The notes beneath the pieces are model-generated. The model was not told the origin of the DNA. It saw only the letters and a program-made list of their open reading frames with translations, and did not search any database. From Ichthyosporea sp. XGB-2017a (Eukaryota > Opisthokonta > Ichthyosporea), in the NCBI GenBank assembly GCA_002811675.1, contig PDIM01000070.1:174290-195715 (forward strand): 21,426 bases of DNA, given 5' to 3'. Within the stretch, counting starts at the first letter, position 1; each line of letters starts with the position of its first letter. Below are positions 1-9,668 of the stretch, in pieces. The position numbers were made by a program, and so were the translations under genes.

Positions 1-241
1 AAAGAAAGATTAAGCAAAGATAAGCAAAAAAAAAAAAAAGAAAAAGAAAAAAAAACATCCCAAAAAAGTTCAAAAGGAATTTAATTTTATATTTTTGTTT
101 TGTTTTTGTTTTGTTTTGTTTTGTTTTGTTTGACTTTAAAAGATTTTTTGAATCTTTTGTTTTCGGTTATCACCTGTCTTTTTTTGTTGTTGTTGGTTTT
201 GTTTTTGTGTAGCTTAAAAGCGTTAGTGGAGGGAAAATTAT
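1..241. other. Upstream region of the ZFYVE26-like gene
   Basis: This left-edge stretch holds an A-rich run (about 27-55), a TTTTG microsatellite (92-132) and a T-rich tract. An in-frame TAG at 224-226 lies 18 nt before the ATG at 242, so the downstream frame cannot extend further left without splicing. I see no clear TATA box. The true promoter may lie partly outside the window. Confidence 0.5.
92..132 (+). repeat. TTTTG microsatellite
   Basis: This is an imperfect tandem array of TTTTG/TTTTTG units on the + strand, about 110 nt before the ATG of the large gene. A reverse-complement-type CAAAA array occurs ahead of the gene starting at 13804. It may be slippage-derived, or a nucleosome-excluding homopolymer-like promoter tract. 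Confidence 0.8.
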
Positions 242-3200
242 ATGGGGATCCCTTGTGGAGAAGAGACTGCGACAGCAGAGGATGGTGGGCACCTCCACCA
301 CTGCTCCACTGCGGTGTTGGGTAACGCGTCATCCATGCCAGCAGCAACGGAACAGCACGAAGAATCTGGACCGAAGCATGACAGTATATCAAGCGGTGGT
401 GTTATGGGAAGGTTGAACGAACAGGAAGAAGGGACGGGAGGAGAAAAAGAAGGAGGAACAGACAAAGAAGGGGCAGTTGCTTGTATTCGGGACAGGGATG
501 GGTGTATAGCTGGGGATGTAGCTATTCCCATGACTGGGAACTGTGGGGTGGTGGCGGCTGTACCGGAGGGTTATGTACAGCCAAAAGAAAAAGAGGCGGC
601 AGGATGGGGGGATAACCAAGAGGACTGTTTGTTTGAATCGAAGAAGCCTACTGAAAGTGATCAAAGTAGTGGTGCTGCTTTGAGTGATGGGAATGGTTGT
701 ATTGGGCAAGGCAAATTGGGGGAAGGTGACTCTGTATTTGGCGAGGGCAATTGTGAGTACAGCATAGACGCTGCAATACAATTGCAGTATCTTTTGTTTG
801 GGTTGGGCATAGAGCATATCAGAGAGGTAATTTTTCCTCCTCTGTCGTTTAAAGAAGAAATGGGAGAAGAAGAAGACAAGGAAGCGGCGAGGAGAGGGAA
901 AACAGTGCATAAGGTGCAAGATGAAATACAGTTTCAAAAGAGAGCAGGTCTATTAAGTAATGAAGACAATGACACTGCCTTTACCGAATTTTGCAATGAG
1001 TTGACAAATCATTTTTGCGCTATTAGAGCTATGGGAAAGCCACCAATAGCATTTGACCACGCCAACACTATGTCGAATGCAGCTACGAATCTAATGACCG
1101 AGAATGCATCATCTTCTGAAGAGGACGAGGTACTCTATTCGACAGTGACAGGCTCGGCTATAAACTTGGAAAAAGATCGTATTCAGTCTAGACTTCAAGT
1201 GTTTCCTGGGGTGTATCAGCCTCCTCACAGAAATGTTGATTTTTCGGACTCTGATTACGATTCTATGGACCAGAGTTTATCGCATGACCCCGAGCTCTTT
1301 GTGTATCCTCAGACATTTAGTGATTACGCCAAAGAGTGTCTTGAAGTATATTTTTCTCGGGCTTCGGTAGAATCAAGTATTTCAATGTATAGTTTGCTAG
1401 TTACGCCGTGTGGTCATTCATACCCCAAAAACGGTGAAGATGAAAAGGCGAATGTGTCGGAATACTTTCAATTGTATCAATCATTTGTGGGGATCGGAAA
1501 GAACTCTAGAGGGAATATTGAGTGGCTTCAAATGCTTATTATTCGATTGCTTTCGAAAGCGATAGACGACGAGTTACCTGACGTAGCTTCCTCGAGTGAA
1601 ATTAGCGCCGGAGAGAGTACACGGGAAGAAAGGGTGCAGGATAAAAGCTCGTTGAGTCGGGTGGAAGGATACCTTCGCATGCTTTGCTGTGGGCTTTATG
1701 GGAAAATGCAATCGCAGCTCTATCGCGAAGCTGATACGAACATTTCGATGAGCTCTTCTTTTGTGAGTGAGGAGGATCTCTGTCATAGCCATGATGGGCT
1801 GAGCGACATTATGGAGCCCATTGGTGATAGCGAGACGGAGTTGTTCAGAGGGAGGTCAGACCGAAAAGGACTTTTTCTTACGTCTATGGCAGAAGAATTG
1901 GAAGAGTTGTGCATGGATGAAGAAGACTGCCTGTCGTCGATGTGCAATGTATCTAATATATTTGATCGAAACCATTCATTGATATTGGTTTCATCTATCC
2001 GAAAAGTTCTTCTTCATCTTATTGATAGGTTATATGATTATTCTTGTGAGCCCAATATAGATTTAGAATCTAGTTATACAAGCTATGAAACTGAGGATAA
2101 TCATACAGGGGAAAATACTGCCGGACAAAACACGATATGTTCTAGAACTAGTGTTGGCAAGCCCTTGAAATCCTTAAGCATATATGAAGCTCTGATTTCA
2201 TGGCAGCCGTTTGGGATGGATGGGCTTCTAGAAAAGTCATCGAGGTCTTGTTACAATAGGGATGATCAGATGGCGCTGCTCTATCAAGAAAAGGAGCCTG
2301 TGCTATTAAAGTACTATTGCAGGTTGGAAAAAGAAATGTACCTTAACAAAGCCCAGAGAGGAAATTCTATCTTTGATGCTCATAAATTTGACGCAAAAAA
2401 ATCTCGAATGAATGCTTCGCGCCGTAGAGATAGCAATAATGAGTCGTGCTTCCTTGGTGGTGACTTCTGTACCCCAAATTCCTTTTGGATGGAGACCTTT
2501 TTTTATTGCATTTACTCTCATGAGCATTTTTTTTCGTCCGTCATTAATGAATCGTTGAAAATCCTCAAACGATTTGATATTGAAATGTTGTGTGGGTACA
2601 CTGCCCTTAAAGAAATGCCTCGCCTGAAGCCTATCGTTTTATCATTGTCTAGAAAACATCTGAAATCCGCAAATTTTGAATTTCGAAGGCGTGCAATACA
2701 TTACCTATTTGTTAAGTACACTGGCTATATTGACCCAATTTTTGAAGACATTTGCGCCAACTTACTTTGCGAAGTTCTTTTCGCCGACTGGTGCTGCCAT
2801 TTGAGTGAGAGCCGCACTGCGAATGATAGAGATTGTGTTGGAATGTCACATGTTTCTTCGAATGATTCGGTCGGAAACGAGGGTAGGAGACAATGTATGC
2901 CGCCTGATCCTGCTGTGATTTTGCAGGTGCTGAAGCAGAACAGATCGGTGTTCCAGACAATGGAACTATTTATTGATATTCCGGATATGGGATTAGAGCA
3001 ATTGAAAGAGTGGATACGTATGAGGCCACAGTTTCCAAAATGCTGTATTGATTTTGATTATGAAATTGATCTCTTCGTTCACAGTAACATTTTGACATTG
3101 CTTGAGAAAGCCCTCGGGGCCCATTGTAGCTTTCCTTCATCAACTGGCGAAGGCAATGATTTTTATTTTTCGAACGAAAACGACGTTGTTTGTTTCTTCA

Positions 3201-6200
3201 ATGATATATTTGGAAAGATTCATGAGATGATCAGTGGCATCGAGCCCATACATAGCAAAGCAAGAGTTATCGAAAGCATGCTCATGCTATTTTTTATTGA
3301 GCAGCCCGGCTCGCATGTTCGCTCGGATGAGAACAATGGTGTGAGTGGTGCAAAAGTAAAGCCAAAAAAGTTAGAGAAAATTTTAAAGACAGTAGATCGG
3401 TCCATCTTACTTTCTTTCAAGAACTCTTCGCGCCGTTTTGATTTTTCGTCGTTGCCGCAGGAAGATCAGCTACCGATGGAGAAACAACCAGGGGATTTTT
3501 CTACCAAAACATGTCTTCACTTTCTTACAATGTTTATTGAATTGATATCACGCAATGTACTTGTTTTGTTAGAAGAGCTTAACTATGGGGAAGGAATCCG
3601 AAATACTGAAATCGAAGAAAGCGATAGCGACTGTCCTCTTCGTGGCGAGGACCGATATTTGCAGACAGCACTCGAGCGAGTTGAATTTTGTATTGACATT
3701 CTTGTTAAAGTTATTGTCGAAGTAAATTCTTCTATTTGCTGTGAACCATACCTAAGTGCAGATGAAGTTGAATTCGAAAAGTCTACTCGCCGGTGGCTTC
3801 AATTACTGACTATGGAAGAAAATTGTGCGTATGAGGTGTTTGAAACTTATGATAGTTTTTTTTCAGACAATGTCATTGAAAGTGAACTTGGACCGGAAGG
3901 GATTGAAACTCTGGAATCATGTTTGGATTTTGTGAAAGCCAGCTTTGGGGCAGCTATTGCTGATGCTTCGGTGAGACCTCAGGGCGAGTTTCCCGCTGAC
4001 GAAGCTATACAATGCATGCGAATGATTGTCAATTTGCTTCCTAAATTGTCACGTTCTACGTTGGAGGATCTAGATAAATCATTTAAAGCGAATGAATTAA
4101 ATGGTGGTTCCCTCTACATGGCATCTTTTTTTGCGCAAACTGTTAGTCTTTATCGAGCTGTTTGTAGTTATCAGAAATGGTTTGTAAATTCAAACTTTGA
4201 ATTTAATCCCAACTTGGCATTCAAAGAAATACCTCCAAATAGTCGAACAATTTATAAGAATTGTGAAAAAGTAATGTCACTGGATTTGCAAAACATATTT
4301 TGTGTCCTAGAAATACCACCAGCTGACATTGTTATGTGCATATTGTGTAGTGATGATTCTCTTTTTCAATTAGCAAGCACCACTGCGTGTAGCATTGGTT
4401 TGGATTTGTTGCTTTTGATTTCGTCATGCAATCATTTGGTTGACCCACTAGAAAAGTTTGTGCTGGGCCAATCTGTTGGAGTGAACAGAGATGTCGAAAA
4501 CCTTTCAAGAAAATTAGTGAGCGAAAATGGATGTATGAGTGATCGCAAATTACGAGAGAGCCACTCCAGCTTTAGCAGAAGTGGGCCCCACAAGCGCATG
4601 TTTGAGCTTAAGCAATTGAGAGAGTTGCAATCTTTGACTAATTATATTCAAAAAAATGATGCAGCTATATATTCTTTGTTACGTTACTCAATGATGCCAA
4701 TTAAAACATTTGTCAAATCCAAAAGTAGAAGTGACATTGTGCCCCACCTAAGCTTGCAAAACAAAAGGGTCATTTTAGATGGCCGCTTCAATAGCTTCTC
4801 ACCCGACGGCGTGCATGTTTTTCGTCACGCCTTAAACTGCATGTCAGAATTTCTTCTGAAGAGTCGAGGAGCCGTTAAGAATACGGGGATTGCCGACTTA
4901 AACGCATTCGACGACGATGACTGTCTATTTTTTCTCAAGTTTCAACCGGAAAACCATGACCAGGACGCAACACAAAAGACTTTAGATGATTTTTTGTGTC
5001 GAAGGAAATTTAAGGAAGCTTTAAATTTGTATGACTTAGAGTTGATTCAAACTGATCTGGCTGGCGGAAGTGATAAATTTGACTTTGTGCTTACAAATTT
5101 GATCAAGGATTCAGAAACATCTCCGGAAGATAAGTTTATGTTGATGCGAAGGCTCAACAACCCAGTCTGTGCGCTGTACTTGGTTAATGAATACTTTGAC
5201 TTTCTATGTCAAGCCGATTGTGATGGTACCCTTGCTCTGTTGAAAGAATGCATTTGGTTTGTGGAATCAAGCACATCTGGCTCTGAATGGTCTGTGGAAG
5301 AGAAGGATGATTCTGGATTTTGTGTCCCCTTTCTTATGGATAAATGCTTTATTGAGTCCATATTGAAATCTGTGAAAAAAAAAGTTAGCGAAGGAATTTT
5401 CTGTCAGCGTCTGTGTGCTTTTCTGTATCCAAAGGAAGACCAGACTACGCCTAACGACTCTTGTAACTGGCGCGACTTGTCGATATCGATTCGCGATGAG
5501 CCATTACCAGTCCTACTTACTGTCGCGTCCAAGGTTTTTGACAGTGAAGCTGATTTGGAATCCCCAGTCAACCCTTTAGGAAAGGAATTGCTTGAATTCA
5601 TTATACCTCAGTTTGTTGCTCCTATTGAAGATACTGATAAAACGCGCTCGTTTGGTGGTTTTGAAGTGCACGAAGAATACTATAGAATATGCTTCCAGTA
5701 TTTTAAAGACGTAATAAGCCGAATATTTTGTCTCTCGAAAGCGTTAGGGACAGAGGCAAAATGTTTGAACGCTGTTGACGGTATATTGTCCGATATTGGC
5801 AAACGCAATGGATATATGGAGACAAGACTCAAAGCCGATGTTTGCTTATTTACATTGGAAATTGGTTTCACGGACTTTGATATACTTTGCGTGATTTATT
5901 TGAACCTTTTTTCATGCTTCATCATTGATTCTGAAGAGGACGAAAGGACATTTAAGTCATTTGTTAAGGAATATATTGGCCTGAACTGCGCAAAATTGAT
6001 ACCCATGGTGTATCGCGAACATTATACTCATATCTTTAAAGAACCGAAAATTATTTTCACGCAATTGTTGCTTAATCAAAAATTTGATATTGCCAGAGAA
6101 ATACAAAAATTCTTGCTCAAAACGCAAGCAATGGACACGTTTCCATGTAAATCTTCGAAGCTAATTTGGAATAACTGCTTTCGTCCCGAGTATTTGTACC

Positions 6201-9200
6201 AAATCGATAACGCAACAGACAACACGTGGAAGAAAAATATTGCAAGCAAAGATGCAGCTAATGAAATAGAAGTGCTCTGTCCCCCAAGCGAGTTTGCAGA
6301 ATCTGAATTGCTTCAGAGAGATATTCTTTTGTTTTTGTGCTCTCGCGCCTTGTCACCCCTGGTGAGTAACGCACAAGGCAGCCTTTCATCTGAACACCTG
6401 GTATTGGGCGAAGACACAGATGCCCACGTACCGTATTTCTTAACTGACAAAAGTACCAACAAAATTGGTGCCAAAAAAAAATCCCCCGGTAACATTGAAT
6501 GCTTGAATTTTGGACGGCATCCTTCGAAAAAAAAGTGCCATATTTGCCAAACAACAGAACTTTCTGCAAGTGAGAGGGGGCAATTGTGTCACACGTGCAA
6601 GCGTTTTGTGTGCCATTCGTGCAGCTTGAACGCGTTTTCTGAGCCCCCGAGATCAGCCACACCCTCTTTAGACGTTGGGGCTCTTGCCTTTAATGTCGTT
6701 GACGAATTTACTCATGTTAAAGACCATGTTCAGAAAACATGCTTGGATTGTGTTGGCCATGGTCATAGCAGTGATGACTCCTCCCTGCTCGAAGGTGAAA
6801 GCAGAACTGGTAAAGACGTGCGCGATCGGAAATTATTTCGTATGAGCAGAAGCAACGCGACGGATCGAAGTCCCTTAGAATCATCTTTTTCAGACGAATT
6901 TGATCCCACCCTTTCATGCAAAGATGAATATGAAGAATTAGGATCCTCTTTTTTGACTACTTCTTCCATACAAGATTGGCATTTATCTCTGCAAAACAAT
7001 ATAGCTAGTTGGGCCGAACATGCAGAGATAATGTCTGCTGAGCCCGCTAGCTCTTCTGGTCCGCCTGTACACTGGTGCCCGAGTGCGTTGAATCGAGATA
7101 CTGCTGTGGTCGAGTGCAGTTCCTTTCAGAGTGCCAGTAGTTTTCGATCTTCTGACACGAAAGGAAAGTCTGCAGCGTGTTTTGCTCCTGTGAGCTCCTT
7201 TGAGCTACTTGCTCAAAGAGGTAAAGGGAATACTACAACCCCATTTGATCCTAACATACGAAAAAAGCTGGATATTTATAGGCCCAATTCAAATGGGACT
7301 GCGAAGTTATTCGTGAGCAAAGCTTTTGTGATTCGAAGTTTGGAAACTGAACTCCCGTCAGTTATTGAAAACTTTACGTTCGCGAGCTCACCTCAGCGCA
7401 CACTAATACGAAATCTTATAGAACTGTACGCAGACAAGGCTACTGTTGGCAGATTTTGCCTTGAGCGAGCGGGTGTTATCTACGAAATGTGGGCTAAGCA
7501 TCATGTATATCAAAGCGAAAGGATAAGATCCCCAATTGATGTAGTTGTTGAACTTGTGACCCTTGCTAAGGAAGGATTTGCGAGCAGACAACCCCTTTTT
7601 TCGAAGAATTGCGAGTCTTACCTTGCTTATTTTGATGTTATTCGCACCATTCCTAGCAAATATTTGTCTGATATTGTTCTTCTTAAAATGCCCAGGATTC
7701 TTAGCTTAAAAGCGAGCTACTACGAGAATATAGCCCGGTTTCTTGTTAACGAAGATGAATATGACATAGCTCTCACAGTGGCCCGTAAAATGGGCCTGGA
7801 TACAAGACCCATTGTGTTCGAGTGGGGCTTGTGCCTTTTGAAGCTGGAAAAATTTGATGAAGCCATTTCACAGTTTATGTGCTGTTTGCCTGTTAGAAAC
7901 GCAAATACGGAAAGTGAAGAGAATGGCATGCTTCGGACTATTACAGACACATTGATTCGGTGGTACGTAGAAAAAGGTGGCCCGTTTCGAAAAAAGCAAG
8001 CGTTGAATATGAGTCTCCACCTTTTACGGAAATGTGGTTCGGAAATTCAATTGATCCGATTTTATCTTCGACACAATTTTATTCATGAGCTTGTTCTCGA
8101 TATCTGCGGAATAGCTTCAGGATCTTTATGGTGTAGTGAGAAAGGAGGTTCGTTGTCAGAGAAAGTATTTGTGAGGGAGGTCTTTCAGCCTTTATTGCAA
8201 AATACAGAATTGCTTGACAAATACTTCGCGTATATTAATGATCCCCGAATCAACCGTCGTAGTGAGGCAGCTCGTTCGCGTCAATTGTATCTGAGCTTTT
8301 GTGTGAAGCACTGCCAAACAAAGAAACTTTACCACCTTATATATCGAATATATTTTCATGTAAGGGATTATTTTCGGTCGGCTTTGGCTCTTATGAAACT
8401 TTATAAGACTTTACATGTTAATGATATTGGCATCAAGCTTACATACTTAAGAAAAGCGAGAGATATTTTCAGAATGCATATAGAACAATTGGAAATCCGC
8501 GCAAAGGATACGGCGGGGCCCAGTGCACAGACTGCCTTGCCTGTTGGAAAGACAGCCAATACCGAATCTAGTCCATTGCAAAAGGTGGCAAAGTCAAGAT
8601 CATCTTCCATCCCTTTGAACGAAGATGATTGCGGCCCCAACAAGCGTTCGGTAGATGCTGAATCAATTTTAGCAGAAGAAACGAAAACGAAGGCTCATGA
8701 ATATATCTATATGATCAATCTCGAATTACAAGTCCTTAAACTCCTCTCTTCACGCGACGGAGATGAGAAAAGTGAAACATCTTGCAAAGAGAATATTGTT
8801 CCTTCAGCTGAAAGCCCGGAGTTGGATAAAGGCTCCACATTTTTGCTCCAGGACGGCTCCCTGAGCTTGTTTGCGTCGAAAAAAGCGCAGATTGAATTGG
8901 CGAAACTAGCGCTGCATAGGTCTGGATACATTTTGTCACAAAACATTATTGATAAATTTCATTTAAGTGTAAGTGATACGTACGTTCCAGTGATCTGCGA
9001 TTTTGCTAGAAGTGGTCAGATGAAAGTTGTTGCGGAAATTTTCAAGTTCTATAGACCTGAAAGCAGTTCCCGCGGCAAATTGCAAAAGCAAGTATCCGCT
9101 CTGCACGCAACCGACAAACGTAACAATGCTACTGACTCCGCCCCCAAAAAGCAGCAACAGTGCGAGGACAATTGGGATAGATTTCTCTTATTGTGCATCA

Positions 9201-9517
9201 AGAATCTCACTGAAAGACATCATTCGATTGTAGAAAGTCAGCCTCAAACCTTGGAATGGTTTCTTCAGAAACTACAAATGCCGTCGAGTTTATTCTCCGG
9301 ATATGCTATGTGCGGCTACCTTAAGGATGCCTATCTTATTGCTGTAAAGCACGAAGAATTGGGAAATATAGAGAGACTGGCTACCGTGGCTGATCGAGCA
9401 GGTAACTCAAAAATAAGAGAAATGTGTCACAGATACATTGCAAATCACCGTGGGCTATCTAGTAGTACCGGTGCCTCCGCAACCCCTGCGATGGTGACCA
9501 CCGCCAACCACCAATGA
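242..9517 (+). CDS. ZFYVE26/spastizin-like giant alpha-solenoid protein with degenerate FYVE-type zinc finger
   Basis: A single open frame of 3,091 residues. The start is the first ATG after an in-frame TAG 18 nt upstream. Residues 1-230 are acidic, Gly-rich and low-complexity. About 700-2080 is helical and lacks familiar motifs. Residues 2099-2170 form an eight-cysteine finger spaced like FYVE (CHIC, CHTC, CHSC, CLDC). The C-terminal third carries features I recognise from ZFYVE26: a TPR-like stretch near 2510-2545 (ALTVARKMGLD, then WGLCLLKLEKFDEA), an aromatic helix near 2697-2722, and a terminal AYLIAVKHEELGNIERL segment near 3028-3044. Human ZFYVE26 is about 2,540 residues, so this one is longer. 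Family knowledge: spastizin works with spatacsin and AP-5 on late endosomes and lysosomes, in autophagic lysosome reformation and membrane retrieval. It is convergent with the macro gene. The finger lacks the basic RRHHCR core. Family assignment is by remembered motifs, without a database search. Confidence 0.82.
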   Translation: MGIPCGEETATAEDGGHLHHCSTAVLGNASSMPAATEQHEESGPKHDSISSGGVMGRLNEQEEGTGGEKEGGTDKEGAVACIRDRDGCIAGDVAIPMTGNCGVVAAVPEGYVQPKEKEAAGWGDNQEDCLFESKKPTESDQSSGAALSDGNGCIGQGKLGEGDSVFGEGNCEYSIDAAIQLQYLLFGLGIEHIREVIFPPLSFKEEMGEEEDKEAARRGKTVHKVQDEIQFQKRAGLLSNEDNDTAFTEFCNELTNHFCAIRAMGKPPIAFDHANTMSNAATNLMTENASSSEEDEVLYSTVTGSAINLEKDRIQSRLQVFPGVYQPPHRNVDFSDSDYDSMDQSLSHDPELFVYPQTFSDYAKECLEVYFSRASVESSISMYSLLVTPCGHSYPKNGEDEKANVSEYFQLYQSFVGIGKNSRGNIEWLQMLIIRLLSKAIDDELPDVASSSEISAGESTREERVQDKSSLSRVEGYLRMLCCGLYGKMQSQLYREADTNISMSSSFVSEEDLCHSHDGLSDIMEPIGDSETELFRGRSDRKGLFLTSMAEELEELCMDEEDCLSSMCNVSNIFDRNHSLILVSSIRKVLLHLIDRLYDYSCEPNIDLESSYTSYETEDNHTGENTAGQNTICSRTSVGKPLKSLSIYEALISWQPFGMDGLLEKSSRSCYNRDDQMALLYQEKEPVLLKYYCRLEKEMYLNKAQRGNSIFDAHKFDAKKSRMNASRRRDSNNESCFLGGDFCTPNSFWMETFFYCIYSHEHFFSSVINESLKILKRFDIEMLCGYTALKEMPRLKPIVLSLSRKHLKSANFEFRRRAIHYLFVKYTGYIDPIFEDICANLLCEVLFADWCCHLSESRTANDRDCVGMSHVSSNDSVGNEGRRQCMPPDPAVILQVLKQNRSVFQTMELFIDIPDMGLEQLKEWIRMRPQFPKCCIDFDYEIDLFVHSNILTLLEKALGAHCSFPSSTGEGNDFYFSNENDVVCFFNDIFGKIHEMISGIEPIHSKARVIESMLMLFFIEQPGSHVRSDENNGVSGAKVKPKKLEKILKTVDRSILLSFKNSSRRFDFSSLPQEDQLPMEKQPGDFSTKTCLHFLTMFIELISRNVLVLLEELNYGEGIRNTEIEESDSDCPLRGEDRYLQTALERVEFCIDILVKVIVEVNSSICCEPYLSADEVEFEKSTRRWLQLLTMEENCAYEVFETYDSFFSDNVIESELGPEGIETLESCLDFVKASFGAAIADASVRPQGEFPADEAIQCMRMIVNLLPKLSRSTLEDLDKSFKANELNGGSLYMASFFAQTVSLYRAVCSYQKWFVNSNFEFNPNLAFKEIPPNSRTIYKNCEKVMSLDLQNIFCVLEIPPADIVMCILCSDDSLFQLASTTACSIGLDLLLLISSCNHLVDPLEKFVLGQSVGVNRDVENLSRKLVSENGCMSDRKLRESHSSFSRSGPHKRMFELKQLRELQSLTNYIQKNDAAIYSLLRYSMMPIKTFVKSKSRSDIVPHLSLQNKRVILDGRFNSFSPDGVHVFRHALNCMSEFLLKSRGAVKNTGIADLNAFDDDDCLFFLKFQPENHDQDATQKTLDDFLCRRKFKEALNLYDLELIQTDLAGGSDKFDFVLTNLIKDSETSPEDKFMLMRRLNNPVCALYLVNEYFDFLCQADCDGTLALLKECIWFVESSTSGSEWSVEEKDDSGFCVPFLMDKCFIESILKSVKKKVSEGIFCQRLCAFLYPKEDQTTPNDSCNWRDLSISIRDEPLPVLLTVASKVFDSEADLESPVNPLGKELLEFIIPQFVAPIEDTDKTRSFGGFEVHEEYYRICFQYFKDVISRIFCLSKALGTEAKCLNAVDGILSDIGKRNGYMETRLKADVCLFTLEIGFTDFDILCVIYLNLFSCFIIDSEEDERTFKSFVKEYIGLNCAKLIPMVYREHYTHIFKEPKIIFTQLLLNQKFDIAREIQKFLLKTQAMDTFPCKSSKLIWNNCFRPEYLYQIDNATDNTWKKNIASKDAANEIEVLCPPSEFAESELLQRDILLFLCSRALSPLVSNAQGSLSSEHLVLGEDTDAHVPYFLTDKSTNKIGAKKKSPGNIECLNFGRHPSKKKCHICQTTELSASERGQLCHTCKRFVCHSCSLNAFSEPPRSATPSLDVGALAFNVVDEFTHVKDHVQKTCLDCVGHGHSSDDSSLLEGESRTGKDVRDRKLFRMSRSNATDRSPLESSFSDEFDPTLSCKDEYEELGSSFLTTSSIQDWHLSLQNNIASWAEHAEIMSAEPASSSGPPVHWCPSALNRDTAVVECSSFQSASSFRSSDTKGKSAACFAPVSSFELLAQRGKGNTTTPFDPNIRKKLDIYRPNSNGTAKLFVSKAFVIRSLETELPSVIENFTFASSPQRTLIRNLIELYADKATVGRFCLERAGVIYEMWAKHHVYQSERIRSPIDVVVELVTLAKEGFASRQPLFSKNCESYLAYFDVIRTIPSKYLSDIVLLKMPRILSLKASYYENIARFLVNEDEYDIALTVARKMGLDTRPIVFEWGLCLLKLEKFDEAISQFMCCLPVRNANTESEENGMLRTITDTLIRWYVEKGGPFRKKQALNMSLHLLRKCGSEIQLIRFYLRHNFIHELVLDICGIASGSLWCSEKGGSLSEKVFVREVFQPLLQNTELLDKYFAYINDPRINRRSEAARSRQLYLSFCVKHCQTKKLYHLIYRIYFHVRDYFRSALALMKLYKTLHVNDIGIKLTYLRKARDIFRMHIEQLEIRAKDTAGPSAQTALPVGKTANTESSPLQKVAKSRSSSIPLNEDDCGPNKRSVDAESILAEETKTKAHEYIYMINLELQVLKLLSSRDGDEKSETSCKENIVPSAESPELDKGSTFLLQDGSLSLFASKKAQIELAKLALHRSGYILSQNIIDKFHLSVSDTYVPVICDFARSGQMKVVAEIFKFYRPESSSRGKLQKQVSALHATDKRNNATDSAPKKQQQCEDNWDRFLLLCIKNLTERHHSIVESQPQTLEWFLQKLQMPSSLFSGYAMCGYLKDAYLIAVKHEELGNIERLATVADRAGNSKIREMCHRYIANHRGLSSSTGASATPAMVTTANHQ

Positions 9518-9586
9518 AATATTATATGCAAAGGAGTAATGGATGCAACTTCCAGCCGAGAACAAGGCTCATAATTCTTACATTTC

Positions 9587-9592
9587 AATAAA
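9587..9592 (+). terminator. Poly(A) signal AATAAA of the ZFYVE26-like gene
   Basis: A canonical AATAAA begins 70 nt after the stop at 9515-9517. It is placed to end the transcript before or near the convergent macro gene's stop at 9669-9671. Confidence 0.6.
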
Positions 9593-9668
9593 CACTCCCA
9601 ACAACATCCCTGCTGCAGTACTCCTCTCCCTTCCCATTCCCTATTTCACAGACTCTAGAGCAGCATTG

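Noticed and set aside
389-937. 182-codon minus-strand frame inside the ZFYVE26-like gene
   Set aside because: It lies wholly antisense to the acidic N-terminal coding region and yields a low-complexity Phe/Ser/Pro-rich product. It has no domain and no promoter signals.
6258-6662. 134-codon minus-strand frame opposite the FYVE-like region
   Set aside because: It is antisense to a strongly supported coding sequence; the cysteines in it come from the complement of the zinc-finger region.
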